The notes below the pieces were generated by a model. The model ran no database searches and was not told the origin of the DNA. It saw only the letters and a program-made list of their open reading frames with translations. The translations under genes and the position numbers were made by a program. From a virus: a stretch of 62,261 nucleotides of DNA. Below are positions 1-9,319 of this stretch, piece by piece; position 1 is the stretch's first letter, and each line of letters opens with the position of its first letter. Location: positions 1-62,261 of the IMG/VR virus record IMGVR_UViG_3300018416_002791. One strand, 5' to 3'.

Positions 1-179
1 AAGCACAGCAAGCACAGCAAGCACAGCAAGCACAGCAAGCACAACAAGCACAGCCTGTACAACAGATGCCGCAAGGAAACGCCTACAATGATACTAATTA
101 TGACAAATCTCCAGCTAGTCGAGGATACAAAAGTAAACGCAAAAAGCCCTTGAAGCTAGTGCCAAAGGATAAGTACTAG
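1..179 (+). CDS. 3' end of a repeat-rich protein (partial)
   Basis: The reading frame (codons from base 3) is open from the window edge to a TAG at 177-179. It encodes tandem Ala-Gln-Gln repeats, then a polar, strongly basic tail rich in Lys and Arg that ends in KDKY. The N-terminus lies outside the window, so no family can be given. The TAG overlaps the GTG start of the next gene, which suggests translational coupling within the same late operon. A low-complexity linker with a basic tail would fit a virion or head-interior protein, but that is inference from the neighbours. Confidence 0.6.
   Translation, partial: AQQAQQAQQAQQAQQAQPVQQMPQGNAYNDTNYDKSPASRGYKSKRKKPLKLVPKDKY
3..47 (+). repeat. 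Tandem 9-bp repeat GCACAGCAA
   Basis: Five in-frame copies, the last with one change (GCACAACAA), encode AQQ repeats in the partial gene. The array reaches the window edge, so its total length is unknown. Confidence 0.85.
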
Positions 180-913
180 TGAAATTATTTGAACTTTTCC
201 AACAGCCAGTAACACTAAAAGAAGGCGGCAATGTTTTTAAAGATGCTGACGGCACACCATTGTCTCAGAGAATTAACAAAGCAGACGTCGATCCTACACT
301 TGCATGGTTGGAAAAGATTACAGGCATGAACCACAGGGATTTTAAACTGGGCACAACCGGAATAAAATCATCCTCCGGCGACTTAGATATTGCAGTTGAT
401 CCGGACGAAGTTGATAAAAACGATTTATACAATGTGCTACTTAACTGGGTAAAACAAAATCACCCAGACGATGATCCCAGACGCTGGGTAGCAAAGAGCG
501 GAGTGTCCGTTCACTTTAACACCCCTATTAATGGCAACCCTGCCAATGGATTTGTGCAAACAGATTTAATGTTTGGCAAACCTGAGTGGATGAAATTTTC
601 CATGCAAGGCTCGCCTAACGAAGAATCTCCATTTAAAGGTATGCATCGACACATTATGATGGCTAGTATTGCTAAAGCTAAAGGCATGTCTTGGAGTTTT
701 CAAAAGGGATTAGTTAATCGAGAAACTAAAGAGATTATCACTAAAGACCCGAAAGAGATTGCTGAACTATTATTAGGTCCAGGCGGCGATCCTGCAGACT
801 TCCAAACTGTAGAAACTATTAACGCGGCTATAAAGCAAATGCCTAACTATGAACAGCTAGTAGCAGATGCCAAAGAAAACTTTGCCCGCGCAGGATTGGA
901 ATTACCGCAATGA
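179..913 (+). CDS. Nucleotidyltransferase-fold protein with capsid-targeting-like N-terminus
   Basis: A 244-residue protein starting at GTG, whose first bases overlap the previous stop. Residues 58-74 (LGTTG...GDLDIAVD) look like the pol-beta-type nucleotidyltransferase signature (G[GS] followed by D-x-D), and Asp129 in VQTDLMF could be the third metal ligand. A second protein of this general type is encoded at 32150. The N-terminus MKLFELFQQ resembles the targeting peptides of the downstream genes but lacks the Glu that a T4 gp21-type protease would need. The last bases overlap the next gene (ATGA). The substrate is unknown; a role inside the head or early after injection is inference. Confidence 0.6.
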   Translation: MKLFELFQQPVTLKEGGNVFKDADGTPLSQRINKADVDPTLAWLEKITGMNHRDFKLGTTGIKSSSGDLDIAVDPDEVDKNDLYNVLLNWVKQNHPDDDPRRWVAKSGVSVHFNTPINGNPANGFVQTDLMFGKPEWMKFSMQGSPNEESPFKGMHRHIMMASIAKAKGMSWSFQKGLVNRETKEIITKDPKEIAELLLGPGGDPADFQTVETINAAIKQMPNYEQLVADAKENFARAGLELPQ

Positions 914-2046
914 GATTTAGAGATTTAGTAGAGTCTATACAGGTCAACGAAGATGCACGTATTCAACACGCAGAAGACTTAATCTTCTGGGAAGGGTCCT
1001 CAGGCGCAATGCGAGCAGTACAAGCATTAGAAAGTTTAACTAATAAGAATTATAAAAATGTTACACTGAAGTGGGACGGTTCTCCAGCAGTAATATTCGG
1101 TAGAGACGAGAACGGCGAGTTTATACTTACAGATAAAAGCGGGTTCACAGCTAAAGGATACGACGGACGTTCTAAGAGCGGTGACGAACTTGCACAGATG
1201 CTTTTAAATAGGGGCGGAGGAAAGGATAGAGAGGATCCTCGTCGCATAGCGTTTGTAACAAGGATGCGCAATGTATTTGACGTGTTCGAAAAAGCAACTC
1301 CGCCGGACTATAGGGGTTACTTTAAAGGCGACATGCTGTACTTTGACACACCGCCCGTAGAGAATCAAAACTATGTATTCAAACCTAACATTGTAGAGTA
1401 TGCAGTCGATATGAACTCCGACTTGGGCCAGCGCATTGGCGCAAGCACAGCCGGTGTAGTTATACACAGGCAAGTGGATCCAGATGGAACAGAACAGCCG
1501 TTGCAAGACCCTGGCATATTTTTAGGCAATGACCTTCTAGTTGTCCCGCCTATTACTACAGAGAAACCAGCACAAGTTGACAACGCGCTGATAAAAAAAT
1601 TAAAAAAGGTTATACAAAAAGATGCCGCAGGCATTGATGAATTCTTAAATGCTGATAAAATAAAAGCAATGCAACTAACAGATTTACCTGCTATTTTGTA
1701 CACATATACTAACTCTAAAGTAGATACAGGTATGACTGACCTGGGAAAAGATTTTATTACTTGGTTAGAAAATACTCCACGAATAACTGACAGAAAAAAA
1801 GAAAAGCTATACGTATATATAAAAGAAAATCAACAAGCATTTAACACATTGTGGCATGCAGTTAGTGTTATTATGAAAGTTAAAGATAATATCATATCAC
1901 AATTTGACCAACATGCATCGACTGTACAGCAGAACATAGGTGGCCAGTCCGGCGGCGAAGGATATGTACTGGCTCACCCCGAGGGTGACATTAAATTAGT
2001 ACCCAGGGAAGTGTTTAGCAAAGCAAACAGGGCGGTACAACGATAA
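910..2046 (+). CDS. KxDG ligase-like protein, probably virion-packaged
   Basis: A 378-residue protein. Residues 53-60 (LKWDGSPA) match motif I (K-x-D-G) of the covalent nucleotidyltransferase fold of ATP-dependent ligases and capping enzymes. GYFKGDMLY and GVVIHR further on could be motifs IIIa/IV, which would make Lys54 the adenylated residue. Related proteins occur in cyanophages, I believe as an unnamed DUF. The N-terminus MRFRDLVE-S fits the L-x-E cleavage rule of T4-type prohead proteases. It is translationally coupled to the nucleotidyltransferase-like gene before it. RNA or DNA end repair after injection is a plausible role, but full ligase activity is not shown by sequence. Confidence 0.6.
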   Translation: MRFRDLVESIQVNEDARIQHAEDLIFWEGSSGAMRAVQALESLTNKNYKNVTLKWDGSPAVIFGRDENGEFILTDKSGFTAKGYDGRSKSGDELAQMLLNRGGGKDREDPRRIAFVTRMRNVFDVFEKATPPDYRGYFKGDMLYFDTPPVENQNYVFKPNIVEYAVDMNSDLGQRIGASTAGVVIHRQVDPDGTEQPLQDPGIFLGNDLLVVPPITTEKPAQVDNALIKKLKKVIQKDAAGIDEFLNADKIKAMQLTDLPAILYTYTNSKVDTGMTDLGKDFITWLENTPRITDRKKEKLYVYIKENQQAFNTLWHAVSVIMKVKDNIISQFDQHASTVQQNIGGQSGGEGYVLAHPEGDIKLVPREVFSKANRAVQR

Positions 2047-2774
2047 TGGAACTACTTTTAGTTAATCAAGAAATATCCGAAAGTAGGCTGTATCGTACTA
2101 CAAATAACATGCGAAAACTTACAGGTAGAGATATTGCAGAACTTGCTTACCTTAATACACTAGCAGTTTATTTGTTTCTTGTAGCTAAGAACGACACCGA
2201 CTATGCTAAAAAGACTTCACGGTACGGTAATTACAAAAACTTTAAAACAACAAGTACCGATTTGTACATGCTTGGATATGTAATAAACAATCCTGAAGGG
2301 ATTAGCTTAAGTACCGACGAGGTTTCGTATCTAAATAGATTGCAGTTTGACGCAAATAAACACTATAGATTCATAAAAGAAATATCTAGTGCTAAAGGCA
2401 AATTGCAAACAGCGGCAGGATATTTGTATAGACTAGAAAGTCAATTGAAAATAAATAATAGTAAGTTAAAAGATTTTAGAAGAAGTATAATATCGTGGGA
2501 TTCGTTAAGCTCAAGTAATAAAAAGATGCTTGTAAATAAGATGGCATTAGAAATGCGAAAACTAGCACAAGGCAGTGAGTTAGTTCATCCACTAACTAAC
2601 ATGGCTACGCCTACAAGCCTAGTAAAGAAAGCGGCAGGAGCAGTAGCCGGCGCAACTGCTGGCAGATATATTGCTGGTAAAGTAGCAAAGAAGAATCCAG
2701 ACCGAGCTAAGAAAATAGGCACAGGCATAGGAGCAATTGCAGGGTACTGGGCCGCGGGGAGAAAAGATTTATGA
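2046..2774 (+). CDS. Unknown late protein with glycine-zipper C-terminus
   Basis: A 242-residue protein whose ATG overlaps the previous TAA (TAATG). The first 190 residues are mostly helical and charged. Residues about 195-240 have an Ala/Gly-rich pattern (AAGAVAGATAG and GTGIGAIAGYWAAG) separated by a basic stretch, like glycine-zipper membrane-inserting segments of some phage ejection proteins. No catalytic motif is visible. Position in the late operon between targeted proteins suggests a virion component. Confidence 0.55.
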   Translation: MELLLVNQEISESRLYRTTNNMRKLTGRDIAELAYLNTLAVYLFLVAKNDTDYAKKTSRYGNYKNFKTTSTDLYMLGYVINNPEGISLSTDEVSYLNRLQFDANKHYRFIKEISSAKGKLQTAAGYLYRLESQLKINNSKLKDFRRSIISWDSLSSSNKKMLVNKMALEMRKLAQGSELVHPLTNMATPTSLVKKAAGAVAGATAGRYIAGKVAKKNPDRAKKIGTGIGAIAGYWAAGRKDL

Positions 2775-3175
2775 GGATGCACGAAATAATAATTGAAGAA
2801 GTAAAACCTGAGGTTGCGCCTAAGATAAAAGCGCAAGCGGAAGAATATTTTGCCAAAAATCCAGAAGAATTAGCAAAATTCAAAGACTTTGTAAATGTAA
2901 CTAACGATCCCAAGACAAACCAGCCCTACGATAATATCGAGGACGCTGTATCCGCGTACAGCAATCCAAACTGGAATCCAAACTTTAGAGGAAATCAGTA
3001 CACTGGCGGCATTTCAGGACAAAAAACGCCAGGAACAATTAAAAAAGTAGCAAAATCCTTAAACCCAATGAAAGATATAGATATGACTGATGTAGGCACA
3101 TCCGCAGTTTCAGGCTTCAAAAAGGGACAAGGAATAGCAAACAAAATAGATAATTTAGGAAAAAGACGACGTTAA
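2771..3175 (+). CDS. Small targeted late protein
   Basis: 134 residues, overlapping the previous gene by ATGA. The N-terminus MRMHEIIIEE fits the targeting pattern of this locus, with IIE or IEE as possible protease sites. The rest is polar, with a basic C-terminal tail (KGQGIANKIDNLGKRRR), as expected for a small internal head protein that touches DNA. No known domain is recognised. Last gene of this unit before an 80-nt gap with a late promoter. Confidence 0.55.
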   Translation: MRMHEIIIEEVKPEVAPKIKAQAEEYFAKNPEELAKFKDFVNVTNDPKTNQPYDNIEDAVSAYSNPNWNPNFRGNQYTGGISGQKTPGTIKKVAKSLNPMKDIDMTDVGTSAVSGFKKGQGIANKIDNLGKRRR

Positions 3176-3198
3176 GACGTAAGATTTTGCGTCGAAAT

Positions 3199-3206
3199 GA
3201 TAAATA
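3199..3206 (+). promoter_or_regulatory. Late promoter GATAAATA
   Basis: Matches the T4-type late element (T4 consensus TATAAATA, cyanophage NATAAATA). It lies in the gap before the gene at 3256, whose Shine-Dalgarno sequence is AGGAG. Confidence 0.6.
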
Positions 3207-3255
3207 AAAGTAACATATTGTTAAAACAATATAAAAGATTCTTAGGAGAATAAAA

Positions 3256-3567
3256 ATGGCACAAACAAAAGTAAATGGCGCACCATTAGCTGATCAGTTT
3301 TTAACTGGCACACTTGACTGGTTTATCGTCACCGACGTTGACGCGGCTACTGATATCGATGACTTCGGTACTGTAGACGGCAACGCAGAAACAGTTCTAC
3401 GAGCTGTAAGCACTGTAGCTAACCCAGTAGTAGTTGAAGAAGGAACTGCTTCAATTATGTATGTAGCAACTGAAGTACCTGGCGTATCCGCTGCCTCATT
3501 GCAGACAGCAGTCGCAGGCGTACTTACTAACGCTACTGTAGTTGCTGGTACTGTAACTGTAGTTTAA
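3256..3567 (+). CDS. Small virion-type protein, paralogue of 3673
   Basis: A 103-residue acidic protein rich in Val, Thr and Ala, without Cys. It has its own late promoter, a good ribosome site (TTAGGAG) and a strong terminator directly after it, so it is probably made in large amounts late. Beta-rich composition resembles phage decoration or outer capsid proteins. The segment TGTLDWFIV here and TGDLEFFTL in the protein from 3673 are alike, which suggests the two are distant paralogues. Function unknown. Confidence 0.6.
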   Translation: MAQTKVNGAPLADQFLTGTLDWFIVTDVDAATDIDDFGTVDGNAETVLRAVSTVANPVVVEEGTASIMYVATEVPGVSAASLQTAVAGVLTNATVVAGTVTVV

Positions 3568-3590
3568 TAGTTACTTAAAGTAATACTAAA

Positions 3591-3619
3591 AATCCTCGCT
3601 TTATGCGGGGATTTTTTTT
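3591..3619 (+). terminator. Rho-independent terminator
   Basis: AATCCTCGC pairs with GCGGGGATT around a TTTAT loop and is followed by a run of T. It ends the 3256 transcript. Confidence 0.85.
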
Positions 3620-3640
3620 GTCTGCAATTTCTTACGCTTT

Positions 3641-3648
3641 GATAAATA
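3641..3648 (+). promoter_or_regulatory. Late promoter GATAAATA
   Basis: Located 24 nt before the ATG at 3673, with GGAG between them. It starts a new late unit after the terminator. Confidence 0.65.
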
Positions 3649-3672
3649 GTATAATAAAGTGGAGATCCACAT

Positions 3673-4077
3673 ATGAGTTTAATAAGATCAGGGTCAATGT
3701 CGGCCCAAGAAGTACTAACAGGTGATTTAGAATTTTTTACCTTATACACAACAATAGATTTAACTGTAACCGGTGATTTTACAGATAATACGCAAAAAGA
3801 TTTTGAAAGCGTAATACAAGTTATTGCACTAAGAGCTATGCCAGTTATTATGAATAATCCAGTAGAACTTGACGGTACCGGTGGCAATCTGTTAGAAAGT
3901 TACGGAGCACCTACATTAACAGGCGCAGGCTGGATTTTTAAATTTGCTTTTGAGAAAACAGATGTACACAGTATAGCTACACTAACAGCTGAACTAGATG
4001 GAATTGTTTTAAATGGTGGCACAATCGATACTACAAGTTCGATAAACATGGAATTTACACAGCAACAATTGTTGTAA
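3673..4077 (+). CDS. Small virion-type protein, paralogue of 3256
   Basis: 134 residues, beta-rich and acidic, with its own late promoter. TGDLEFFTLYTTIDL corresponds to TGTLDWFIVTDVDA of the gene at 3256, and the composition is similar. A structural role such as head decoration or tail is likely, but no family is recognised. It is followed closely by the small membrane protein gene at 4090. Confidence 0.55.
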   Translation: MSLIRSGSMSAQEVLTGDLEFFTLYTTIDLTVTGDFTDNTQKDFESVIQVIALRAMPVIMNNPVELDGTGGNLLESYGAPTLTGAGWIFKFAFEKTDVHSIATLTAELDGIVLNGGTIDTTSSINMEFTQQQLL

Positions 4078-4089
4078 TAAAGGAATAAA

Positions 4090-4329
4090 ATGGACAACAA
4101 ACCAAACTTAGATCAGAAAAATAAAGAACTGTATACTAACAATCTCGAAGCACATATCATTGCCGACATGCTTCGTATCGAAAGTATCAGCGCAGAACTA
4201 CGAGAATTTAAAAACGATACAAAACTACGCCTTAACAAATTAGAAGGCTGGATTATTAGCATTGTAGCTATTACTTTCAGTACACTGCTAGCAGTAGTAG
4301 GATCGCTTATATGGCGGTTGCTTGGATGA
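4090..4329 (+). CDS. Small coiled-coil protein with C-terminal membrane anchor
   Basis: 79 residues. Residues 1-52 are charged and helical (coiled-coil-like). Residues 53-76 form one strongly hydrophobic segment (WIISIVAITFSTLLAVVGSLIW). This layout recalls phage holin-like or DUF-type membrane proteins, but lysis activity cannot be claimed. A Shine-Dalgarno sequence (AAGGA) precedes the ATG. Confidence 0.6.
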   Translation: MDNKPNLDQKNKELYTNNLEAHIIADMLRIESISAELREFKNDTKLRLNKLEGWIISIVAITFSTLLAVVGSLIWRLLG

Positions 4330-4607
4330 GACTAGACGAATTCGCAGGCCCTATTACTGAAGCTAGAATGATATGGAAAAAGTCTGGCAAGAAAGTTGTA
4401 CGAGCTGTGAGATGTACTAGCGGTCCTAGAAAAGGACGGGTGGTTAGTAAAGCCTCACAATGTGGCGCACCGATAGATATTAAGAAAAGAATGACACTAA
4501 AAAGAACAAAGGCGAAGATGGGCAAGCGCATGTCCAGAAAAGCAAATAGAACAAAAAGATTTAGCCCTGCAAGTAGAAGGGTTAGGACATTAAACAAGAG
4601 AAGATAA
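4326..4607 (+). CDS. Basic internal-head-type protein with targeting peptide
   Basis: I choose the ATG at 4326, which overlaps the previous TGA, rather than the in-frame ATG at 4311. It gives MRLDEFAGPITEARM, a near copy of the T4 internal-protein leader (MKTYQEFIAEA) with cleavage predicted after ITE. The 93-residue product is extremely basic (repeated KR and RR), with two Cys. It would bind DNA and could be a core or internal protein co-packaged with the genome. The next gene starts within its stop (TAATG). Confidence 0.65.
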   Translation: MRLDEFAGPITEARMIWKKSGKKVVRAVRCTSGPRKGRVVSKASQCGAPIDIKKRMTLKRTKAKMGKRMSRKANRTKRFSPASRRVRTLNKRR

Positions 4608-7600
4608 TGAGAAGAAAGTATTCTATTTTAGAAGGTATTAAAAAGTTAAACGAATATCCTAACTATCCAGCAATGGGTGCTAGTGCTAAAGCTAATGCAG
4701 TGTCAGGTAGTCCGACAACTGCGTCGAGTCCTAGCCCATCTCAAGCATCTAGCCAAAGCCCATCTCAAGCATCTAGCCAAAGCCCATCTACTGCTCCTAT
4801 AAAAGCACAGCCCAAAAAGCCGGTAGTTGCTAAAGCGCAAGAACTACAAAAAGATTTTGAATTCCCAAGTAAGGAAGGCAACGTAGTAAAAGTTATATCA
4901 CCATTTGGCGCTGGCAAGAACAAAAGCAGTGTAGTTGTACAAGATCAAAAGACAAAAGAATATTATGCTATAGACCCAGATGAGAAAATTGCCCTACCGC
5001 AAGTAGATCAGAGCGAAATACAAACAGAGGATTCCGGAGCAGAGGCTCTACGAAATATTACTACCAGGAAGCATCGTGTAAACTTAGGCAAACGCGGACA
5101 TCGTAAGATGGAAGTAGGCAAGAGGCTGAAGAAAATATCCAAACTAATAAGAAAAAGTCGTTTAATCGAAGAGCCTATCTTTGAAATTAACTTTAACGAT
5201 AAGCGTGTTACACAATCAGCGTTAGCGGCTCCGATTAGTTGTGGGTTTGAAGCGGAAACTGTATGGACTACAATAGACGGAGGCCCATCCGAAGAGTATT
5301 TAGATAATCTTTCATGGGACGATAGTGAGATACAGCAACACATCGGTAGTTATGAAGAGCGCAAGGTGAGAGAAGAGTATGACTCTTATATGTGGGATTC
5401 CGATGAAATAAATGATCTAATAATTAAGCATACAGACGAATGGGTCAACGAAAATAACGAGTCGGAAGAATTCCTGGAAAAATTTATAGACGCTAAAGTA
5501 GACGAAGATGATATAGAAGAATACAGGAAAACAACACTAGCGAATGCAGACGAAGAAGATTTAGAAATCCTAAACGACTATAGTCAAACAGCGTGGGGCC
5601 GTGAATATGTAGACGAAAACATGACAGACGAATACAGAGAATGGCTAGAAGAATATGCCAGGGATAACGGAATAGGTCTAGACGAAGCAGTAGAAGAATA
5701 TTACCAAGAATTTAGTATTGACAAATGGGCACAGATTGTATATGGCTCTGTACAGGAGATGATAGGCGCTATATTAGATGTTTATGTCGATACTGGCCCG
5801 GGTTCATCGCAAGAAGATGTAGCACATGAGCTATCGGCTTGGACAGAAAATCATAGTGCGTTTGCAAAGGTCGAAGCTGGCGAATATCACCAAGGTCACG
5901 GCGACACTACGCAAGACTACTGGAGGGTCGAAGATGACCCAAGTATCAGCCCAGATGGCGAAGGCCTAGGTTCGGAAATTATATCTCCTGTTTACGAAAC
6001 ACCTGAAATGATGCTATCAGAAATGCAACCGTTATTTAAAGAAATGTCTGCTAATGACGTAGAAACTAATAGTTCTACAGGATTACACGTAACCATGAGC
6101 TGGTCAGGAAAACAATCTAAAACGAATAAATTAAAAATGGCATTGTTGTTAGGCGATTCATATGTACTGAAGCAATTCGACAGAGAAAATAGTCATTATA
6201 CAATGAGCCAGAAAAAAATAATAGACGATAGTATAGTAAATCTAAAGCAAAATTTAAACGATCAGCGCAGTTTAGACAAGCTAGAAGAAATTTTAAATGA
6301 ATTTATTTCTAACGATAAGTACCGTACTATACATTTTAAATCAGAAGAAAACGATAGCGGAAATAGTCTAATAGAATTTAGAGCGGCGGGCGGCGACTAT
6401 TTAGACCAGCACGAATTGATAGCAAAAACTGTATCGAGATATGCGGCAATTATGCAGGCTGGCCACGACGAGAACGCATTTAGAAAAGACTATATACGCG
6501 CACTAGTTAAAGCTGTAAATGGCCAGACTAGTATTCCAGACGAATACGCAACAGAATTTGCAGGCGGTAAGTTACCAGACAACGCACTTGTTCAAGGCAT
6601 GAGAGCGACATTAAGTAAGGCACGTTATACAGACGGCTTGGAGAAACTAGCACAAGCATACCAGCATTTACAAATGGCTAGAACTTTAAAAACAGGCAGA
6701 GCTCAGCCTGATATGTTTGAAACATTGAGCAGAGTATACGAGGACTGGACAGATGACCTAAAAGCACAAGTGGATGCTGACCCTAGGTCGACTACTGATG
6801 GAGATTGGCAGACTGCGGCAGCAACCGCGCAACAAGAATTTGCAGATGCGGTTGTTATGTTGGCAATAGATACGTTAAGCGGTAAAGCGAGGAGCAAGCC
6901 AACCGCAGCCTTAATTAGTGGGCTAAGAAACGCATTAAAAGAATTTAGTTTGAACGGTGACACGCTATGGAGTTTAATAACTAAAAGTGAGATTTTACAT
7001 TCCGAAGAACAGGTACCTGTTGACAAATTGCAGAAGGCAGTAAGCCAGCTTTTCCACAAAGACGTCGGGACTGTTCCGAAAGCCGCATTTACTATAACAC
7101 TAAATCCAACAACCGAAACGCTAATGGTAAGGCAAGACGTGCATAACGAACATATCAGTTTTTTCGGCGACATATTTGGCGATGAGACAGAGAAAGGCAT
7201 AGCAGACATGAACAAAGTGCCTACGCAACTTAAAAAAGAACACTTTAAAGTAGTTAATAGAGAAGAGTATGAACAAGCCCGCAATACACGAGGTAGCATA
7301 GAAGCAAGAAAAGAATCAATAGAGAATCTAACATCCCATTTAAATAATGTAGAGAGCGATGAGCAAAGTGACGATAACAATAAAGTAATCGCCAAGTGGA
7401 CTAATGATATACAAGAAATGCAAGCGGAGATAGACAAGTGGAAACCAATCCTAGACAAATTTTACAAAAAGTACGGGTTCATTCCGAAAAGTGTACGATA
7501 CGGGTCACAGAATATAGGACCGGAATATACAATTATTCGTCCTGATACTTTCCCGGAACTTTCACAAAAATTCGGTATAAAGATTGTAGCTACAGAAAGT

Positions 7601-9319
7601 GTATTTAAGAAAATCAATAAGCTACCACTAGCAGAACAAATTAAACTTTTAAGCAAAATTGACGACAAGTCGATTAGTAAGGTGTGGACTAAATCTAAGG
7701 TAAAAGAAACTCCAATTAACGAGAGTGCAGTGCCCGACAGAGGTATAAAACGCGACTTAGAAAACTTAATGAGTAAGCCATTATTAGCTAACGATCTTAG
7801 AGGGCAAATGTCTGCTTATTTTGTTATTCCCGATCCTAATATGATTAGTGACTTTAGAGAAGCAAGGGCCACCGGTGGAGATAAATTCGACTTACGTCCT
7901 ATCCTGCAAGGCTATATGCAACGAGATTTGCATCCTAGCAAAAAAAAGGAATTAGGATTAAAAGAAAGTGTAATAACTGAATCAAGGGGTGTAACTGCAA
8001 GAATGCCCGGTGAGGAATACATAAGTGTTACTAACCCTAATGACATTCTTGTAATGCAAGAAGTTATAATAGTATCTCCTCCAGAAGCAGACAGTTACGA
8101 AAGTTTAGACGAATTAGAAGCGGCATTAGAACAAGTGATTCCCGGTGCGGCAAAAAGAGTAAACGACAACAATCCTAATCAAGGCACAAAAGCCGCGCTA
8201 GTAGCAATAATGGCTGATAACGTCGGCGCGCCTCAGTACTGGGTTAGGTATGTACGAGCTATTCCTGCCGCAGGGGTTACTGGAATGTGGAAAACGCTAA
8301 GAGGTTATAAATTTAGGAAAGGCGCTGAAACTGAAAGTGTGCCTATTAAGCCAGCTGACCTAGTAAATGACGAAAGTTTTAAAACAACTGAACAACTTTC
8401 CACCGAGATTTTAACTAATATTGCTAGCATAACAGCAAATTCTGAACACGAAGATTTACAGGCGATTATGGAACAAGCTGTGTCCTATGCCAGAACTGGT
8501 AGCGTAGCACCAATCGCAGGTGGCGCGAAATATTTTAACGTATTGCAAAAGTACGGCGGCGAATATTTAGGCCCACTTGCAATTATCGACGGCGGAAACG
8601 TAAAAGGAAATACACCGGAAATGCTAGCGGCATACGAGCTAACAACACTTAAAGGCTCGCAGATTATGTTCCCTGAAAGCACAGCATATCCGTTAGTAGA
8701 CAGCGTTATTAAAGCACCGAACGGTCAAGACATCGGTGTAAGCAGTAAAGCACATACAGCAGGTGGCGCGGCAAGTAGCTTAAAAGGTGTTTACGATCAG
8801 CTAACAGATGAGATGAAACAACAGTACCCATTAGGATCGCAGATACTTGAACTTATTGCTACAGAGAGTGCAGTAAACGGTCCTATTAAAGTCGGTATAT
8901 TGCTAGGTCTATTATCGACCAGAGATGCAAAATCATTACAGGAACTAGACAGAAGTTCTAAAAATATAGATGACTTAACATCAGCAAGATTGCGTAAGAT
9001 GACTCATGCCCAGGGCATAGATAAAAGCACAGTGCATCGTGCAGAGTACAGAGTATTTTATCACGTACTTGCCGCAATTGTAAATACCATTATACCAGTT
9101 GTGAATTCTACGCAAGAATTTAAAGATGTAATGATAGCGGCACTAAACAACAACAAATATGTAATGGTACTAACACAGGGTAAAGTTATAGGCGATGATG
9201 TTACACTAGATTACTATACAAAATTTCCAGCAGTGTTTGAAGGATCACCGCAGATTGTTAATAAGACTTATTTTGCAACAGGACAAAAAGGAAGATTAGG
9301 ATTTAAATTGAAAAAATGA
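4607..9319 (+). CDS. Giant targeted protein with amidoligase-like domain
   Basis: 1570 residues. The start MRRKYSILEG contains an ILE|G site like the other targeted proteins. Residues about 30-65 are a Ser/Pro/Gln linker built from a 24-bp DNA repeat. Residues about 205-620 carry amidoligase-type signatures in order: CGFEAETVW, GLGSEIISPVYETP, NSSTGLHVTMSW and LIEFRAAGGDYL. Amidoligases belong to the COOH-NH2 ligase group and form amide bonds. The region from about 820 to 1570 is unassigned, with coiled-coil at about 900-950. It would be an unusually large protein to package if the leader works. The next gene starts in the stop (ATGA). Confidence 0.6.
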   Translation: MRRKYSILEGIKKLNEYPNYPAMGASAKANAVSGSPTTASSPSPSQASSQSPSQASSQSPSTAPIKAQPKKPVVAKAQELQKDFEFPSKEGNVVKVISPFGAGKNKSSVVVQDQKTKEYYAIDPDEKIALPQVDQSEIQTEDSGAEALRNITTRKHRVNLGKRGHRKMEVGKRLKKISKLIRKSRLIEEPIFEINFNDKRVTQSALAAPISCGFEAETVWTTIDGGPSEEYLDNLSWDDSEIQQHIGSYEERKVREEYDSYMWDSDEINDLIIKHTDEWVNENNESEEFLEKFIDAKVDEDDIEEYRKTTLANADEEDLEILNDYSQTAWGREYVDENMTDEYREWLEEYARDNGIGLDEAVEEYYQEFSIDKWAQIVYGSVQEMIGAILDVYVDTGPGSSQEDVAHELSAWTENHSAFAKVEAGEYHQGHGDTTQDYWRVEDDPSISPDGEGLGSEIISPVYETPEMMLSEMQPLFKEMSANDVETNSSTGLHVTMSWSGKQSKTNKLKMALLLGDSYVLKQFDRENSHYTMSQKKIIDDSIVNLKQNLNDQRSLDKLEEILNEFISNDKYRTIHFKSEENDSGNSLIEFRAAGGDYLDQHELIAKTVSRYAAIMQAGHDENAFRKDYIRALVKAVNGQTSIPDEYATEFAGGKLPDNALVQGMRATLSKARYTDGLEKLAQAYQHLQMARTLKTGRAQPDMFETLSRVYEDWTDDLKAQVDADPRSTTDGDWQTAAATAQQEFADAVVMLAIDTLSGKARSKPTAALISGLRNALKEFSLNGDTLWSLITKSEILHSEEQVPVDKLQKAVSQLFHKDVGTVPKAAFTITLNPTTETLMVRQDVHNEHISFFGDIFGDETEKGIADMNKVPTQLKKEHFKVVNREEYEQARNTRGSIEARKESIENLTSHLNNVESDEQSDDNNKVIAKWTNDIQEMQAEIDKWKPILDKFYKKYGFIPKSVRYGSQNIGPEYTIIRPDTFPELSQKFGIKIVATESVFKKINKLPLAEQIKLLSKIDDKSISKVWTKSKVKETPINESAVPDRGIKRDLENLMSKPLLANDLRGQMSAYFVIPDPNMISDFREARATGGDKFDLRPILQGYMQRDLHPSKKKELGLKESVITESRGVTARMPGEEYISVTNPNDILVMQEVIIVSPPEADSYESLDELEAALEQVIPGAAKRVNDNNPNQGTKAALVAIMADNVGAPQYWVRYVRAIPAAGVTGMWKTLRGYKFRKGAETESVPIKPADLVNDESFKTTEQLSTEILTNIASITANSEHEDLQAIMEQAVSYARTGSVAPIAGGAKYFNVLQKYGGEYLGPLAIIDGGNVKGNTPEMLAAYELTTLKGSQIMFPESTAYPLVDSVIKAPNGQDIGVSSKAHTAGGAASSLKGVYDQLTDEMKQQYPLGSQILELIATESAVNGPIKVGILLGLLSTRDAKSLQELDRSSKNIDDLTSARLRKMTHAQGIDKSTVHRAEYRVFYHVLAAIVNTIIPVVNSTQEFKDVMIAALNNNKYVMVLTQGKVIGDDVTLDYYTKFPAVFEGSPQIVNKTYFATGQKGRLGFKLKK
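4733..4789 (+). repeat. In-frame 24-bp tandem repeat
   Basis: Two full and one partial copy of AGCCCATCTCAAGCATCTAG+CCAA encode the Ser/Pro/Gln-rich linker near the N-terminus of the giant protein. Copy number may vary between strains. Confidence 0.8.

Noticed and set aside
6703-7458. 251-codon minus-strand frame opposite the giant gene
   Set aside because: Ser/Leu/Cys-rich shadow of a long coding frame, with no promoter or ribosome site.
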